Translations under genes and position numbers: made by a program
Notes under the pieces: model-generated
The model's input: the letters and a program-made list of their open reading frames with translations, nothing else
The model's database searches: none
What the model was told of the DNA's origin: nothing
Assembly: GCA_029204225.1 (NCBI GenBank)
Contig: CM055109.1
Coordinates: 24,022,422-24,086,421, forward strand
Source of the DNA: Diphasiastrum complanatum
Lineage: Eukaryota; Streptophyta; Lycopodiopsida; Lycopodiales; Lycopodiaceae
DNA: 64,000 bases
Direction: 5' to 3'
Shown here: positions 1 through 15,726 of the stretch, in pieces
Numbering within the stretch: position 1 is the first letter of the stretch
How the letters are laid out: every line of letters starts with the position of its first letter

Positions 1-1560
1 AGGGAACCGGTTGCCTTGAAGAAATCCCAAGTCATGAGTGCTCGCCAGTAACAACACACGGGAAAAATCGGCAGAATCAACTCACAACAAACGGACGGAC
101 ATTATGGGACATGGTCAAGGAAACTGTAGAAAAATATTGACAAATTCTAGTGCAAGTCGAAGCGACACCCCGACAGACAAATCACCTCGACAGCTTAAGC
201 AAATGGGAAAATAAAAGTGGAGGCCAAAAGTGTTTAACAAAAAACATCCTACCTAAAAGTGGTAAGGGTTGACCACAAGTAGCGAAGCGGACTACTCAAT
301 TAAGAAAGACAAGCAAGTGAAGTACTTGCCATTTACACCACCAACAAGTGCAAAAGAGAGAAGTGGCTCACACAAGTGGTACACCAATACCAGTGGCCCA
401 AACCATCTTTTCCAAAAGGAAAAAGGTACCACTTGTGGTCAAATCACAACTAAGAGCCATGTGCAAAGCGGGACACTTTTCATGAAAGGCTTGAAGAGTG
501 AAAACTTGGCATTGTGAAGGGGAATATTGGAGGGATATCTATAAAAAGGAGGGGCTCCCATTGCATTAAGTGATGAGAGAATGCATGAGCGTGAGGAGTT
601 GATGATAGTGCGAGCCGTGTGAGTGGTAGATCATCCACGGAAGGGAATGGAGAAATTGTGAAATTGTGAAGGAACACTGAGTAAGAAGGGAGGGAGGAAG
701 GAGTTTTTCTTATGTCATGAGAGAAAACCGTGACGAGGTCCTGAAGGATAGGCTCTGAAGGATCGAGCGGAGCGGCTCTGAGGACGATTGGGAATGTAGC
801 CTCGAAAACACTACGTGGGAAAACCAGAGAGCAGTATTTCTGGAGAGCAGTATTTCTGGAAAACCAGGAGTAGGCGCATTCGGATCAGTTGCAGCGCAAG
901 CCCTGCCATGTACTTACCTATCACTCCAGTGGGATACTTCCGAACGCAAGCAAGACTCCTGCTCACGAAATTGTAGTTACAGACCCTGCTGCCTGTGAGG
1001 AGTATGTCTGATCCATCATACCTCTGAACTGTGGATCAATGGTGCAATCCCTACCGTGTGCTTACCTATCAGACCAGTGGGATACTTCCGAACGCAAGCA
1101 GGACTCCTACTCACAAAATCGTAGTTACAGACCCTGCTGCTTGTGAGGAGGATGTTTGATCCATCATACCTCTGAACTGCGGATCAATGGTGTTACACAT
1201 TTGCCGAAACTATGAGGGCGTTGTAGGTGAATATGATTCTTAGCATTGGGTACCAACGTACCAGCGACTTGCATCCAGAAGGAACCCACGTCAACTATGC
1301 ATGGGCAAGCTTGGGCATCGCTACTAGTATATCCATTATGTTGGATGAGTATCGAGGTCAATGCAGCAATCAGATTTGAGTTCTGCCTGTGGAGTTTACC
1401 AACATCTTTGATTTTCTCGTAGTTGCGCCTCTGATCTCCTCGTAGCTACGGGTGGCTACTCACAATTGTCAACATGATATGAAGGAAGGAGCCTTATCTA
1501 CACAGTTTGGCTCTTCTGTTCCTCTAAAATCATGGTAAACTGAGCGAATGTCTACTAGCG
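1..1560. other. Repetitive DNA, no recognisable gene; possible LTR-type promoter
   Basis: No open frame here resembles a protein I know. A TATA-like CTATAAAAAGG at about 540-550 lies in a purine-rich stretch, followed by a G-rich transcribed-looking leader, which would suit the U3/R part of an old LTR, but no matching second LTR is visible. A 148-bp tandem duplication lies at 901-1,192 and a short direct repeat (GGAGAGCAGTATTTCTGGA) near 825-860. Read as decayed mobile-element DNA by inference only. Confidence 0.35.
901..1192. repeat. Two-copy 148-bp tandem duplication
   Basis: Units begin at 901 and 1,049. Both contain the landmarks CTTACCTATC, GGGATACTTCCGAACGCAAG, GTAGTTACAGACCCTGCTGC and GATCCATCATACCTCTGAAC in the same order with scattered substitutions. 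The offset of the shared GGGATACTTCC block is exactly 148 bases (931 and 1,079). Confidence 0.9.
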
Positions 1561-1611
1561 GAGGAGTGGCCAACCCTTGGGGCTCATGACTTGGCAGTCC
1601 TAAAAGGCACA

Positions 1612-1634
1612 CCCCCACCCCCCCCCCCCCCCCC
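1612..1634. repeat. Poly-C tract
   Basis: An uninterrupted run of about 17 C follows ACCCCCA. It makes a short proline-rich frame that is not evidence of a gene. Confidence 0.9.
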
Positions 1635-1639
1635 ACATA

Positions 1640-3138
1640 GGTATATATATCTTTTTTGGAATTTCTTGAAGTATGGTTTTGCTAGTAGATTTGTTTATGA
1701 TTACCATGTTACGGGACTCAATCTTATGTTTTACATGATGTTCGCATTATTAGTATGGTATGACTCCAGTTGGCTAGCCTCTGTTCTTCTTTGGTGTAGG
1801 CTTGCTTAAGATGATCCAAAAAATAGCATGCTAATGATGTTTCTCCATGGTATACTCACACTTGTCGGAAGTTAAAATCCTACACGTATTATGCTTAAGT
1901 CATAAGATTCGGTTGGATGCTGTATTTGGAAGTGAGATGTTTTGTGTGCACCTAAGTTACTGGCCCGACCTCTTTGAAACAGAAGAGCGGGTTGTCACCA
2001 TACGTGGTTCAAGTACACCACCTCGGTTAGGGGTCGTCATAGTCACCTCCATCGTTGGAACTGCCTAGCGAAATATCTAGACCTAACGCTACCACCGCCT
2101 ACCAAACAAGGCAGCGCGTATAATTGGCACCCTCACACTGCACGAAACTAATCATGAGATTTTGTAGTGTAACCAATTGATGATTGTCTATTTGTTTCAC
2201 CATGTTCAACTGACACATTTTGAGTAAATAACTAACAACCGATGATGACTTCACTTCGTTGGACTTATGATGTCTAATTGAGTACCCCTATGGAAATCTC
2301 TATAGCATTTGTGGGTAGTTACACTCATGTACCTCTAGCCGTGAATTTCGACCATGGTAAGTACCAAAGATACTGGCATGAGCAATACCACCCGAGGCTG
2401 TACTCTCAGTTATAAATTTGACCCCATCTTGACAATAGCAGGTATCTAGGATGGAGAATGTGCCGAACTACTCCCTCCCTCGTGGGGGGTTGGACCCTTG
2501 ACCACGATGGATGGGAATCAGTTCCACCCTACACTAGGAGATGTCTGCTAGTTAACCCGAGGAGTCCTGCACTACTATTTCTACACCCCGACACTCCACC
2601 CTCACTTACAGGCAGGAGATACTATATTTAGAGTACAACATTGCGGGGGCTATAGTTACTTCGAAACCTATGAGTTCATTATTGAGGGATTCTGGCATCT
2701 AACTTACGCCGTTTCCACTAACTATACGAAACCCACCTAGCCTTTCATACCATTCGGGTCGCCAGTGCAGTCACCCGAACCAGCTGGCAGTACTAACAGA
2801 CCCCCAGAATTAGATCCACCAGAAATAGGGAGAGATGAGACCAGTAGCGACGACCCCTCTGTGGACTTCTACATAGAAGGCTGGACGATTTAGAGGACGA
2901 GGAGCCTAGGTACCAGGACCGATAGGACCGAAATTGTAGTTACACCTCCTTACAGCCGTGCCTCTGGGGGCCAAGAAGACCCTCATCGGCTAGGGAGCAC
3001 GGGGTGGTTGGGATGGCCCTCGGGATTGGAAGCAGCATTCCCCAATCACTCATGTAGGGGCAGTGTGGGCCCTTCCCCTGTAGGGCTTCCTGGTGAGACC
3101 AATCTCCCATCGGGAATTTTTCCCCTATCAATGAGTTA
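1640..3138. other. Decayed coding-like repeat DNA
   Basis: No intact gene. The plus strand has stretches that read like protein with few stops, for example around 2,340-2,560 and 2,745-2,893 (a proline- and acid-rich segment ending FYIEGWTI then a stop), separated by stops and frameshifts. The minus strand is the expected coding strand if the primer-binding site at 3,142-3,153 is real. I do not recognise a family. Most likely an old retrotransposon interior. Confidence 0.3.
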
Positions 3139-3640
3139 TGCTTTGATACCAATCTGATGGGGCAAGGGAGATAGAAGAACGCGAACGAAGAAGAGAGCAA
3201 GAATATTGCGGAATAGCTCTCCCGTTACAATCAGCTACTAGATGCAAAAACTATCTAATAGAAAGCTTATGCTAAATATAATCACAGCTTAAGTGTTTTA
3301 ATTGCCCAACAGGATCTTAAAATTTAATTCATACTCACAAAAATGAGAGTACAGTCCACCGAAGAGATTAGAAATGGTTTGTGTGTGGTATTACTAAAAA
3401 ATTGATTCAATGTGAAGTTTCGTTCGGGCTATTAGCCTTAAGAATAAGGCAGCCCTCTATTTAGGCCCTCCAAAACATTAAAATAAGGACAACAGGCCAA
3501 CAAGGGCTCATTATACAACTAATTTTATGACTCAACAAGGGCTAGCTATCCTTCACAAAATAGTTATATTTCGGGGCTTTGTCTTTAAGTAGGCAAGAAA
3601 CATCGTTTTGAAAATCTTTTGGCTCATTTGCAAAGGAGAG
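3139..3640 (-). mobile_element. Putative LTR end with primer-binding site (minus-strand element)
   Basis: Read on the minus strand, ...CCCCATCA is followed by GAT and then TGGTATCAAAGC (complement of 3,142-3,153). This is a typical copia primer-binding site for initiator Met tRNA with a short gap after an LTR ending in CA. The LTR would start at 3,155 (TGATGGGG on the plus strand) and run to the right for an unknown length. The end coordinate is a guess because no partner LTR was found. Confidence 0.4.
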
Positions 3641-3825
3641 CACTAAGCTTACTCTTTGTGAATGTGAGCTTTGGGATTTCCATTTGCTAGGTCATGTGCC
3701 CTATCCATAGGAATCCATTCTCTATTCGATGCTTTGTAATCATCCACTCATTTCTAATGTGATTCCATGGAGATCTTCATGCCTTTAGCTTCTTGCAGAT
3801 ATACTATCTTGAATGCTTTGTACTT

Positions 3826-4370
3826 TTCTTGCTTTTAGTTATACTTTCAATGTTATTGCTATTATCTTGGATTTGGCACATGACATTGTTGGTATCAGAG
3901 CCTAAGATCCATGATTCATCATGAATTTATGTGAATTCCATTAAATTTAAAGAGTTTATTGTGTTTGTAGCATTCTCTGTGCTAGTTTTCAACTTTTTAA
4001 ATTTCCAAAATGTTTTCACTCAATGTCAGACCTATCAATCCTTGATTTTTGGATAAATTCTTGTTTTAGATCACTCGGACTTCCTCTTAGCTCTTGCGAG
4101 GTACTGATTTTTCTTGATTTGGAGCTATAATGACAAAGTTATGGCACTTTTACTGAAATACCTCCAAATCTAATTAGCGACAATATTTGCTGTCCATTTT
4201 TCTCTCTTTTTTGGCTGAACTTTTTTTTATTGTAAATTCATAGATTTTTAGATTTGTCTCTTAGCTTGAATCTAAGCCAATTTTCAGTCAATTTGGTGAA
4301 AATTTGACAAAGATATGCAAATTCTTGTGAAAGAGGTCCAATTCTAGCTTTGGTTGGATTTTTGGGAGAC
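3826..4370 (+). mobile_element. LTR 3' end, tRNA primer site and leader of an LTR retrotransposon
   Basis: The block ...GGATTTGGCACATGACA, then TTGT, then TGGTATCAGAGCC is an LTR end (3,885) plus an initiator-Met tRNA primer-binding site (from 3,890). The same block recurs at 62,011-62,047, and similarity continues for about 450 bases in the leader (shared landmarks GAGTTTATTGTGTTTGTAGC, TGATTTTTCTTGATTTGGAG, GAAAGAGGTCCAAT). Similarity upstream begins only near 3,826, so this LTR differs in its 5' part or was truncated. No gag or pol follows before the microsatellite. Confidence 0.65.
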
Positions 4371-4788
4371 TCAAGCAATTCAATTCTTCAATCCTGGAGT
4401 TTCTTCTTTTCTAAAAAAAGTTTCATTATTTTCATTTTAAAGGTTCACAATGTTATGAATTTAGAAAAAAATAGATTTTACCCTAACCCTACCTTCGCCC
4501 AACCCTAACTAACCCTCGCCAATTAGGTTTATTAAAAAAGTAAAACAAATCAGAAGAAAGCCCTGCCACAAATTTCTAACCCTAATATTTTTTATTTTAA
4601 AAAGGTAAAAAATAAAAAAATAAAAACCTAAACCTAACTCTTGTGCCACCCTTTTCCGGCCCCTCCCACACAACCCCTCACTCCGCCACCTTTTCTCTCT
4701 CTTTCAAGGCCTCTCTCACACTCTCTCCCTTCCCCACTGCTCGTTTCCCTACGCCCTCTCTGTCTCTTCCCTCCCGCCTCCTGGAGCC

Positions 4789-9394
<4,606 letters not shown>

Positions 9395-9880
9395 TGTTGG
9401 ATTTCAATGCTCAGCCTCAAATCCTTTTATTAATGAGCATCCTGAAAGCTGAAAACTGAAGACTCGAATTTTTCCTTAGTGGGAAATTTCCGACCCTGGG
9501 TCGAGTTGGATTGGTTCGGATTCTTTTGACCCTTCACTAAATTATCCGGACATGTTCGATCCGATCAGATCGGGTCTAAATTTTTCGACCTCAAAAAATC
9601 CTACCCTCAGCATATTTACGACTCAGTGTATATTTTTTTATCCTTTGTATAAAATCCGACCCTATGTAATTTTTGAATCCGTTCGCGTTGGAAGTCCGCC
9701 TACTTTGTACATGCATTTATGGCATAATGGCGGTTGTAATTAATATAGAAGATAGCATTCAATGCGAGTTAGTTGCAGATATTTTTCAGTATATCTAATC
9801 CTAGAATCTTCATCAGAATACTACTTCTGATAATTGTAATCTATCAATAAGATAAATCTGTATCAACATTATCATGCACA
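9395..9880 (+). mobile_element. 5' LTR of a deleted copia element
   Basis: Starts TGTTGGAT and ends ATCATGCACA. It matches the LTR at 11,288-12,935, which begins TGTTGGATGCTCAGCC and ends TATCATGCACA. The 5' copy has a six-base extra segment near its start and scattered substitutions, so the insertion is old. The flanking five bases (AACTG left, ACAAG right of the 3' LTR) do not form a clear target duplication. Confidence 0.8.
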
Positions 9881-10976
9881 TCTAGATTTGGACTATTTTA
9901 AAACCTTCAGCCCAGTTGTCAAGCATGCTTCAGTCAGACTACTATTCTCCTTTGCAACTGCAGTAGATCTCGAAGTCCATCAAATGGATATTCAGACCGC
10001 TTTCCTCAACATGACCATTGAAGAGAAAATTTTCATGTCACAACCTGAAGGATACGAGCTGAAGGGCAAGCAACACCTTGTATGTAGAATACGCAAGGCA
10101 CTTATGGGCTGAAACAGTCACCCAGAGAATGGTTTTATTCCAAACTCAGCAGATTCAAATGTCTATTTCAAATCTTTATGGAATTTCTTCATCATCATCA
10201 CTCTCTGTGTAGATGATACTCTATTATTCAGTAATGATCTGAATTTGATGAAAGACACCAAATGCATGCTGGCCAAGGAGTGCAAAATGACTGATATGGG
10301 TCCAGCCCACTATTGTCTTGGAATAAAAAAAAATTGAATTCGACCCAACCGACTATATTTCATCATCCAACAGAGATATCTCACCAACGTGCTGAAAAGA
10401 TATGGAATGACTAACTGCAAACCAAGTATATTTCCACTCGACCCAGGACTGAAGCTATCAAAGGAGCAATCTCCTCAAACTGAGGCAAAAAATGAGTAGA
10501 TGAAAAAATATCCATTTCACTCCATCATTGTCTCACTAATGTATGCAATGATATGTACACGGCCAGACCTTGCATACTCAATCAGTTTACTCAGCTAGTC
10601 CTTGTCAAACACGGGTCTGATGCATTGGAAAGCACTTTTGAAATTCATGATGTACATCCAAGCAACTAAACAGCTCAGCATCTGTTATGGAGGCAGCCAA
10701 ACTGCCAACATTCTTGAAGGATACGCTAATGCACATTAGGCAAGGGACATTGACACCAGAAGATCGTCTTCTAGATTTGTATTTTTATACAATCAAGGCC
10801 CAATTTTTTGGAATAGGCGAAAGCAAACCTCAGTAGCACTTTCATCAACCGAATTAGAATACATTGCTGCGACGAATGCTACTAAGGAGACAATTTGGCT
10901 GAGGCACCTGCTAGCAGAAATTGACTTTGCAAAGTCACATCCAACAACCATTTTCTATGACAATCAAAGCACCATT

Positions 10977-11069
<93 letters not shown>

Positions 11070-11287
11070 CCGAGATTTCATTCACGAAGCAAACATATCG
11101 AAATAAGGTATCATTATTTAAGAGAGAAAGTGCAAAGCAAGGAGATATCATTAGTCTACTATAGAACAGAATCAATGGCAGCAAATTACTTCCTTCACAA
11201 AGGCCCTATCAAAGGAGCATCATCTCAGATTCAATGACATGTTAAATCTGAAGATCAAAACTTTTCGGGATCCACATTAAGGGGGAG
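9881..11287 (+). pseudogene. Copia reverse transcriptase / RNase H remnant
   Basis: The 5' LTR joins almost directly to reverse transcriptase. The primer site, gag, protease and integrase are all missing. The first readable block (9,888-10,112) has the copia signatures FSPVVKHASVRLL, VDLEVHQMDIQTAFLN and FMSQPEGYELKGKQHLVC. After a stop at about 10,110 the reading continues only in pieces through frameshifts (palm domain around 10,190-10,290, then the RNase H region to about 11,150). The RNase H motif DNQSTIAL at about 10,957-10,980 is separated from its normal continuation (FHSRSKHIEIRYH, in another frame after the tract) by a CT microsatellite. A polypurine tract AAGGGGGAG lies immediately before the 3' LTR. 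Clearly inactive. Confidence 0.85.
10979..11066. repeat. CT microsatellite inside RNase H
   Basis: About 44 perfect CT repeats lie between the codons for DNQSTIAL and those for NPRFHSRSKHIEI. The tract probably grew from a short CTCTCT in the Leu-Ser codons at that spot. Confidence 0.97.
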
Positions 11288-11699
11288 TGTTGGATGCTCA
11301 GCCTCAAATCCTTTTATTAATGAGCATTCTGAAAGTTGAAAACTGAAGGCTGGAATTTTTCCTTAGCAGAAAATTGTCGACCTTGGGTCTCTCAGGTCGG
11401 ATCGGTTCATTTTTTCGACCCTTCACTAAATTATCTGGACATGTTCGACCCTGGATCACGGATTGATACGGGTCTAAATTTGTCGACCCCGAAAAATCCG
11501 ACCCTCAACATATTTAAGACCTAGTGTATATTTTTTGATCCTTTGTATAAAATCCGACCCTATGTAATTTTCGATACTATTGGTCAAAAATCCGACCCAA
11601 CGATTTTGCATTGGAAGTCCGCCTACTTTGTACATGCATTTATGACATAAAGGTGGTTTAATTAATATACAAGATAACATTCAATGCGAGTTAGTTGTA

Positions 11700-12486
11700 C
11701 ATTAGAGAAAATTTGAGATTGAAATGGGCCTTTTAAAAAGATGTTTTTTTATTTTTTTTTAACTTTAAGGCTTTCTCTAGACCAATAGTAAAACTCCATG
11801 TGTACTTCTACATAACGTAGAAAATTTGTCCAAAAAAAGCGTGGCAATTTTTTTTTTAAATGAACATATCACATATTGAAGAAGAAAAAAAAATTAAGTA
11901 TTAAACTTGAAATTAGACAAAGGGAGGGGGAAAAAGAACACATGAGCAAGGGGGAGAGAGACAGGGGGGCTTGAAAAGAGGGATGCACCCGTTCGGGGTG
12001 CGAGTTTCAAATGGGGGCATCTGGCCCACACGGGCCAGGTGGCCCTCCCTTTCCATGCCACAACTATGTGGGGTCAGCGCGTGCCAGCGTGCCCCCTCCC
12101 ATTCTCACGTCTCCAAGGGGGGGCCAACGCATAGGGGGTGGGCGTGGGTGGGTGGGCCGGACTGCATGGCATCTCGGGCCCGATTCATGTTTAACTTCCA
12201 TATATTATCTTGGATTGACTGCCTGATCACACAATCTTTGCCTGTCAAGTGATTAATCTTCTACTCTTAATTATGACATGATGGCTACCCCGTGCAGCCC
12301 ACGACCCACCCACCCACGCACTCTGCCCCCCCCCTCAGGGACGCGATAATAGGAGGGGGCACGATGACGCCCATTGTCCCAGTGCGCCCCTCCAGAGTTG
12401 TGGCATGGAAGGGGGTGCAGGTGCCCCCCATCTGAAATTCATGCCCCGAACGGGGCCAGCGTCCCGAGGGGGGCGCCCCCCGATCA

Positions 12487-12525
<39 letters not shown>

Positions 12526-12832
12526 ACAAAATTCAAACTTTTTTTGTAAACCACCCCCACCCCACCCCACCCCACCCCACCCCCATCTCTCTTTTAACTA
12601 TAATTTTTTTTTCAACATAAATACCATTGATTGTAAAAAAATTTGCACCATGCCCCCTCATTAATTTTGATTGTTTCAAGCCTTCTCTCACATTCCTTAT
12701 TATTTCTTTTTTTTTCACATTGATGGTTTAAATTTTTTTTAGTTTTATTATACTTGGCTGCCCGAGTTGTAAACTCAGGCAGCCTACGTGGCAATCCTTA
12801 TAGGGCCCTTTTTAGAAAAAATTTTCTCTAGT
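11700..12832. mobile_element. Nested foldback (non-autonomous TIR) element
   Basis: Ends read CATTAGAGAAAA at the left and TTTTCTCTAGT(G) at the right, each followed inward by a GGGCC-type block, the same terminal design as the T elements elsewhere in the window. The interior is a long GC-rich inverted repeat. The left arm, about 11,985-12,165, pairs with the right arm, about 12,285-12,460 (shared landmarks CATGCCACAACT, GGGTGGGTGGG and CGTTCGGGG/CCCCGAACG), around a roughly 120-base AT-rich loop. Frames over the arms are artefacts. No coding capacity is seen, so it would have to be mobilised by another element. Confidence 0.7.
12489..12522. repeat. Short CT microsatellite
   Basis: About 17 CT repeats in the right arm of the foldback element. 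Confidence 0.95.
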
Positions 12833-12935
12833 GATATTTTTTAGTATATCTAATCCTAGAATCTTCATCAAAAAACTACTTTTGATCATTGTAATCTATC
12901 AATAAGAAAAATTTGGATCAGCGTTATCATGCACA

Positions 12936-13360
12936 ACAAGTTGAAGTAATAACTTCAGGCCATTGTACTCATCTTTTGATAATAATCAGAGTGCAATTTG
13001 TTCTACAGTTGTTATTGGCAATTGCGCATTAGTTTGATCCCTCGTTTGAACTATCCAACTTCTAACTGTTGCATTTTCGATCCATTCATCTAGCTCGCTC
13101 CCACCTTCCGCACAACCCATGACAAATCAACATATTTTCATTCACACCCAATCCCTTAACACACAAATTAACAAGGTAAGTACTTTTTCAAAGCCATGTT
13201 CCTGTAGAAAAATGCACACATGATGGCTCAGTGCTTATTATAGCGTAATAAGCAATACCTCTATTAGAGTTATCAAAGCTCTCACAAACACAACCTTTCA
13301 ATGACAAGCCCCTCTACATCCTCTCTTTCACATCTTTTGAGATATTGCTTGGGTGGTACA
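12936..13360. other. Intergenic, nothing recognised
   Basis: AT-rich single-copy-looking sequence between the copia element and the next repeat family. No open frame, TIR or LTR end seen. Confidence 0.4.
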
Positions 13361-14090
13361 TGTTGATCAACTCTCCAGTACATGTGACATCGCCAACATA
13401 AAACCACATATACTCATTTGTGAGCCCATTTGGATACTTTTCAATTTCAATAAAAGTTGGTGCGACCCTTGATGCTGGACTATGAAGTCTCTACCAAAAG
13501 ACTTCATACCTTGGCACTTAACTTGACTACCCATTCTAGGACACCTTATGGCCCACCAACTATTGTTCAATTGTCTTTCTAGCACATTAGCATAAAGTTG
13601 TAAAATTGCACTTCGCAAAACAATAGGAGGTGGCTTATGATAAGTAGATGCACTGAAATGTGCAACACTTGTCTTAGTCTTTACGTGCACTCTTTGCACA
13701 TATATCTTCTATGTGGGGACAATGGGGCACATTGGCATTATCAGTATCTCATTGATCTACTAGTATGTTATGTCTTACATGGGTGTGCATTTACACCTTG
13801 GGCCATGGTCAAATTGCTCAAAAAAGATAAACTTATTGAGGATGATGCCTTAGTGGTTGAGAAATCAACAATCGAGCTTGTGGATGCAATTCAAGGCATG
13901 CCGGGTGTAAATCATATCACACACTACATGGTAACGAATTTCTCAGCATACATTTCACAAATAGAATTTCAATGTAGGCCTAGTGCAAAGTTTACTAATG
14001 CATGCATCTTGATTGCAAAAAACTATGACATCATGCATCATTTTTTGCAAAAAAATATGGTAGCTTAAGTATATGGTCGTCACAAGGAAT
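13360..14090. repeat. Dispersed repeat of unknown class, copy 1
   Basis: About 530 bases (13,407-13,935) match 60,903-61,435 in the same orientation. The following part (about 14,090-14,300) matches 57,300-57,481 in the opposite orientation. Two overlapping open frames are visible: 13,637-14,068 (+, 143 codons) and 13,367-13,699 (-, 110 codons). Only the minus frame stays open in the second copy (60,897-61,193), with the start MQRVHVK(T/S)KT(S/C)VAHFSASTYH and a run LERQLNNSWWAIRC. I do not recognise either protein and give no function. Confidence 0.5.
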
Positions 14091-15720
14091 GGAAAAATCA
14101 CATTGGCAAGCAAGAGTAGCATCTCATCGAAATACACAACATGGTGGAACATCTTCAAAGAATAGTTACATCATCCACTTATTTCAATGGTTTTATAGAC
14201 ACACCCAAATATGATACACAATTAAATCAATAGATTATTAGAAATTTGGAAAAGCATGTAGATTCATACAAGAAAATTAGATCGAAATGAAAAGCTCACG
14301 TATATTGGATCATCAATTTTTCTAGATTTTACATGATATAAGAAACATGTGTATATATTATCTATTAAGTATAAAGACAGGTACAATAATTTTTCCTCAT
14401 TATTTTTAAAGACCATCTTTGTAGTATGGTCATGGAGAAATTTTTTTCTAAATTCATTCCATGAGTAAAGTATGCCTTAACAATAAAGGTTGTTTAGACT
14501 TAACATAAAGTAGCCAAACCTTTATTAAACTAGCATGTTAGAAGAAGACATTATTTCAACTGTTTAGCCGAACCTTTATTAAACTAGCATGTCAGAAGAA
14601 GACATTATTTCAACTGAAAAACAGGTCACTCAAAAGATTCTCAAAGAATTTCTAGTGAGCATATTCTTCTTTGGCTTCTTAGATTAAGTCTTAGTCATCA
14701 ACTTTCTATTAATAACTCTCCTACTTCAGAACCTAAGGGTAGCCATTGACAAGGCTTTCATAAACTGTTGTTGCCATTTTATGCTAATTCCCAGAAAATG
14801 TGATATCCAGCAGAGAAACCAATTTTCTGGCATCTTTTAGTCAATCTTTTTACTTGAATTTGGGCAGAATTCCTAAATTTTTACTTGAATTTGGTTCATA
14901 AATCTTAGAGAATCATTTAAAAGTTGATATGGCTTGATTCCTATAAACTTGATCTAGGAACAACATAACAATCAATGTTTTCCATGCAAAAGCTTCAAAA
15001 GATCTATAAGCATTTACACAATAGTGTTCATTTCTTAACATTATGCAAAAGCTGTAGGGCTAGTGTGCAAGGATGAGTAAAAGAGGTAGCAAACAGATAG
15101 TCCCTTTTGGGAGAGATAAGCTCACTCTTGAGAAAGGAGCAGGAGGCGTAAAATAATAAGGATTAGTAGGAGAAGGGAAAGAAGGATATATCAAGAGGAT
15201 CAGGGAAGATGATTATGGTAGTCGTTGTTGTGGTGAAGGAAGTGTCAGCGCTTCTCTGTTATGATGCTTCGTTAGGTGAGAGATAGCTGAGCATCAGAAA
15301 GTGATTGTTACTTAGTTTTTTTCTATGTAAGTCGTTTGTGAAGCTAGACTACGACTACTGATAGGGAAAAAAGATGGGAAAACAGGTAAATAACATGATA
15401 GCCCACCAAAACCTTGGCCTCAATATGCGAGGGCGTTTTTGAAACACACTTTGATGAAGTTCGAAATACTAATCCATAAATGAAATCAGCTCCATTCTGT
15501 AGAATCACTCTGTCATGTCAGATTGCTATATACTACTAGTTGATTACTCTTATCAACCAGCAAACTTATAGTATGAATAATTAATATCTGATCTAGAATC
15601 AACCTTGCTTACTCCCAGCTCGGCTAGTAGAAGCAGTTGTGGACGCTAAGTACTACCAACTTGGATAATTATTCAGGAGATACGATATCCAGAACGAAGG
15701 AGAAAGATAGAATGTCTCCT
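14090..15720. repeat. Repeat flank of the citrate-binding locus (copy 1)
   Basis: 14,090-15,250 recurs inverted and interrupted at about 53,100-57,481 (for example GGATCAGGGAAGATG near 15,200 pairs with CATCTTCCCTGATCC near 53,260). 14,710-14,870 and 15,520-15,720 also match the locus copies near 26.2-26.7 kb (same orientation) and 48.4-48.9 kb (inverted). No gene is seen. Mutations scattered among copies suggest non-coding duplicated DNA. Confidence 0.7.
14512..14619. repeat. 54-bp tandem duplication
   Basis: AACCTTTATTAAACTAGCAT and GAAGACATTATTTCAACTG both occur twice, 54 bases apart, with two substitutions. Confidence 0.9.
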
Positions 15721-15726
15721 TTCCCT

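Larger units (their letters stand above)
11288..12935 (+). mobile_element. 3' LTR of the copia element, interrupted by a nested insertion
   Basis: LTR sequence runs 11,288-11,699 and resumes at about 12,833-12,935 (TATCTAATCCTAGAATCTTC to GCACA). The 1.13-kb piece in between is absent from the 5' LTR, where the same point reads GTTGCAGATATTTTT (about 9,770). This gives a direct filled/empty comparison for the nested element. Confidence 0.8.

Noticed and set aside
4480-4585. CCCTAACCCTA-like telomere repeats
   Set aside because: Only a few degenerate units mixed with other sequence; too short for an interstitial telomere array.
11971-12664. Several 70-96 codon frames on both strands
   Set aside because: They cover the GC-rich inverted arms of the foldback element and mirror each other; GC richness removes stops.
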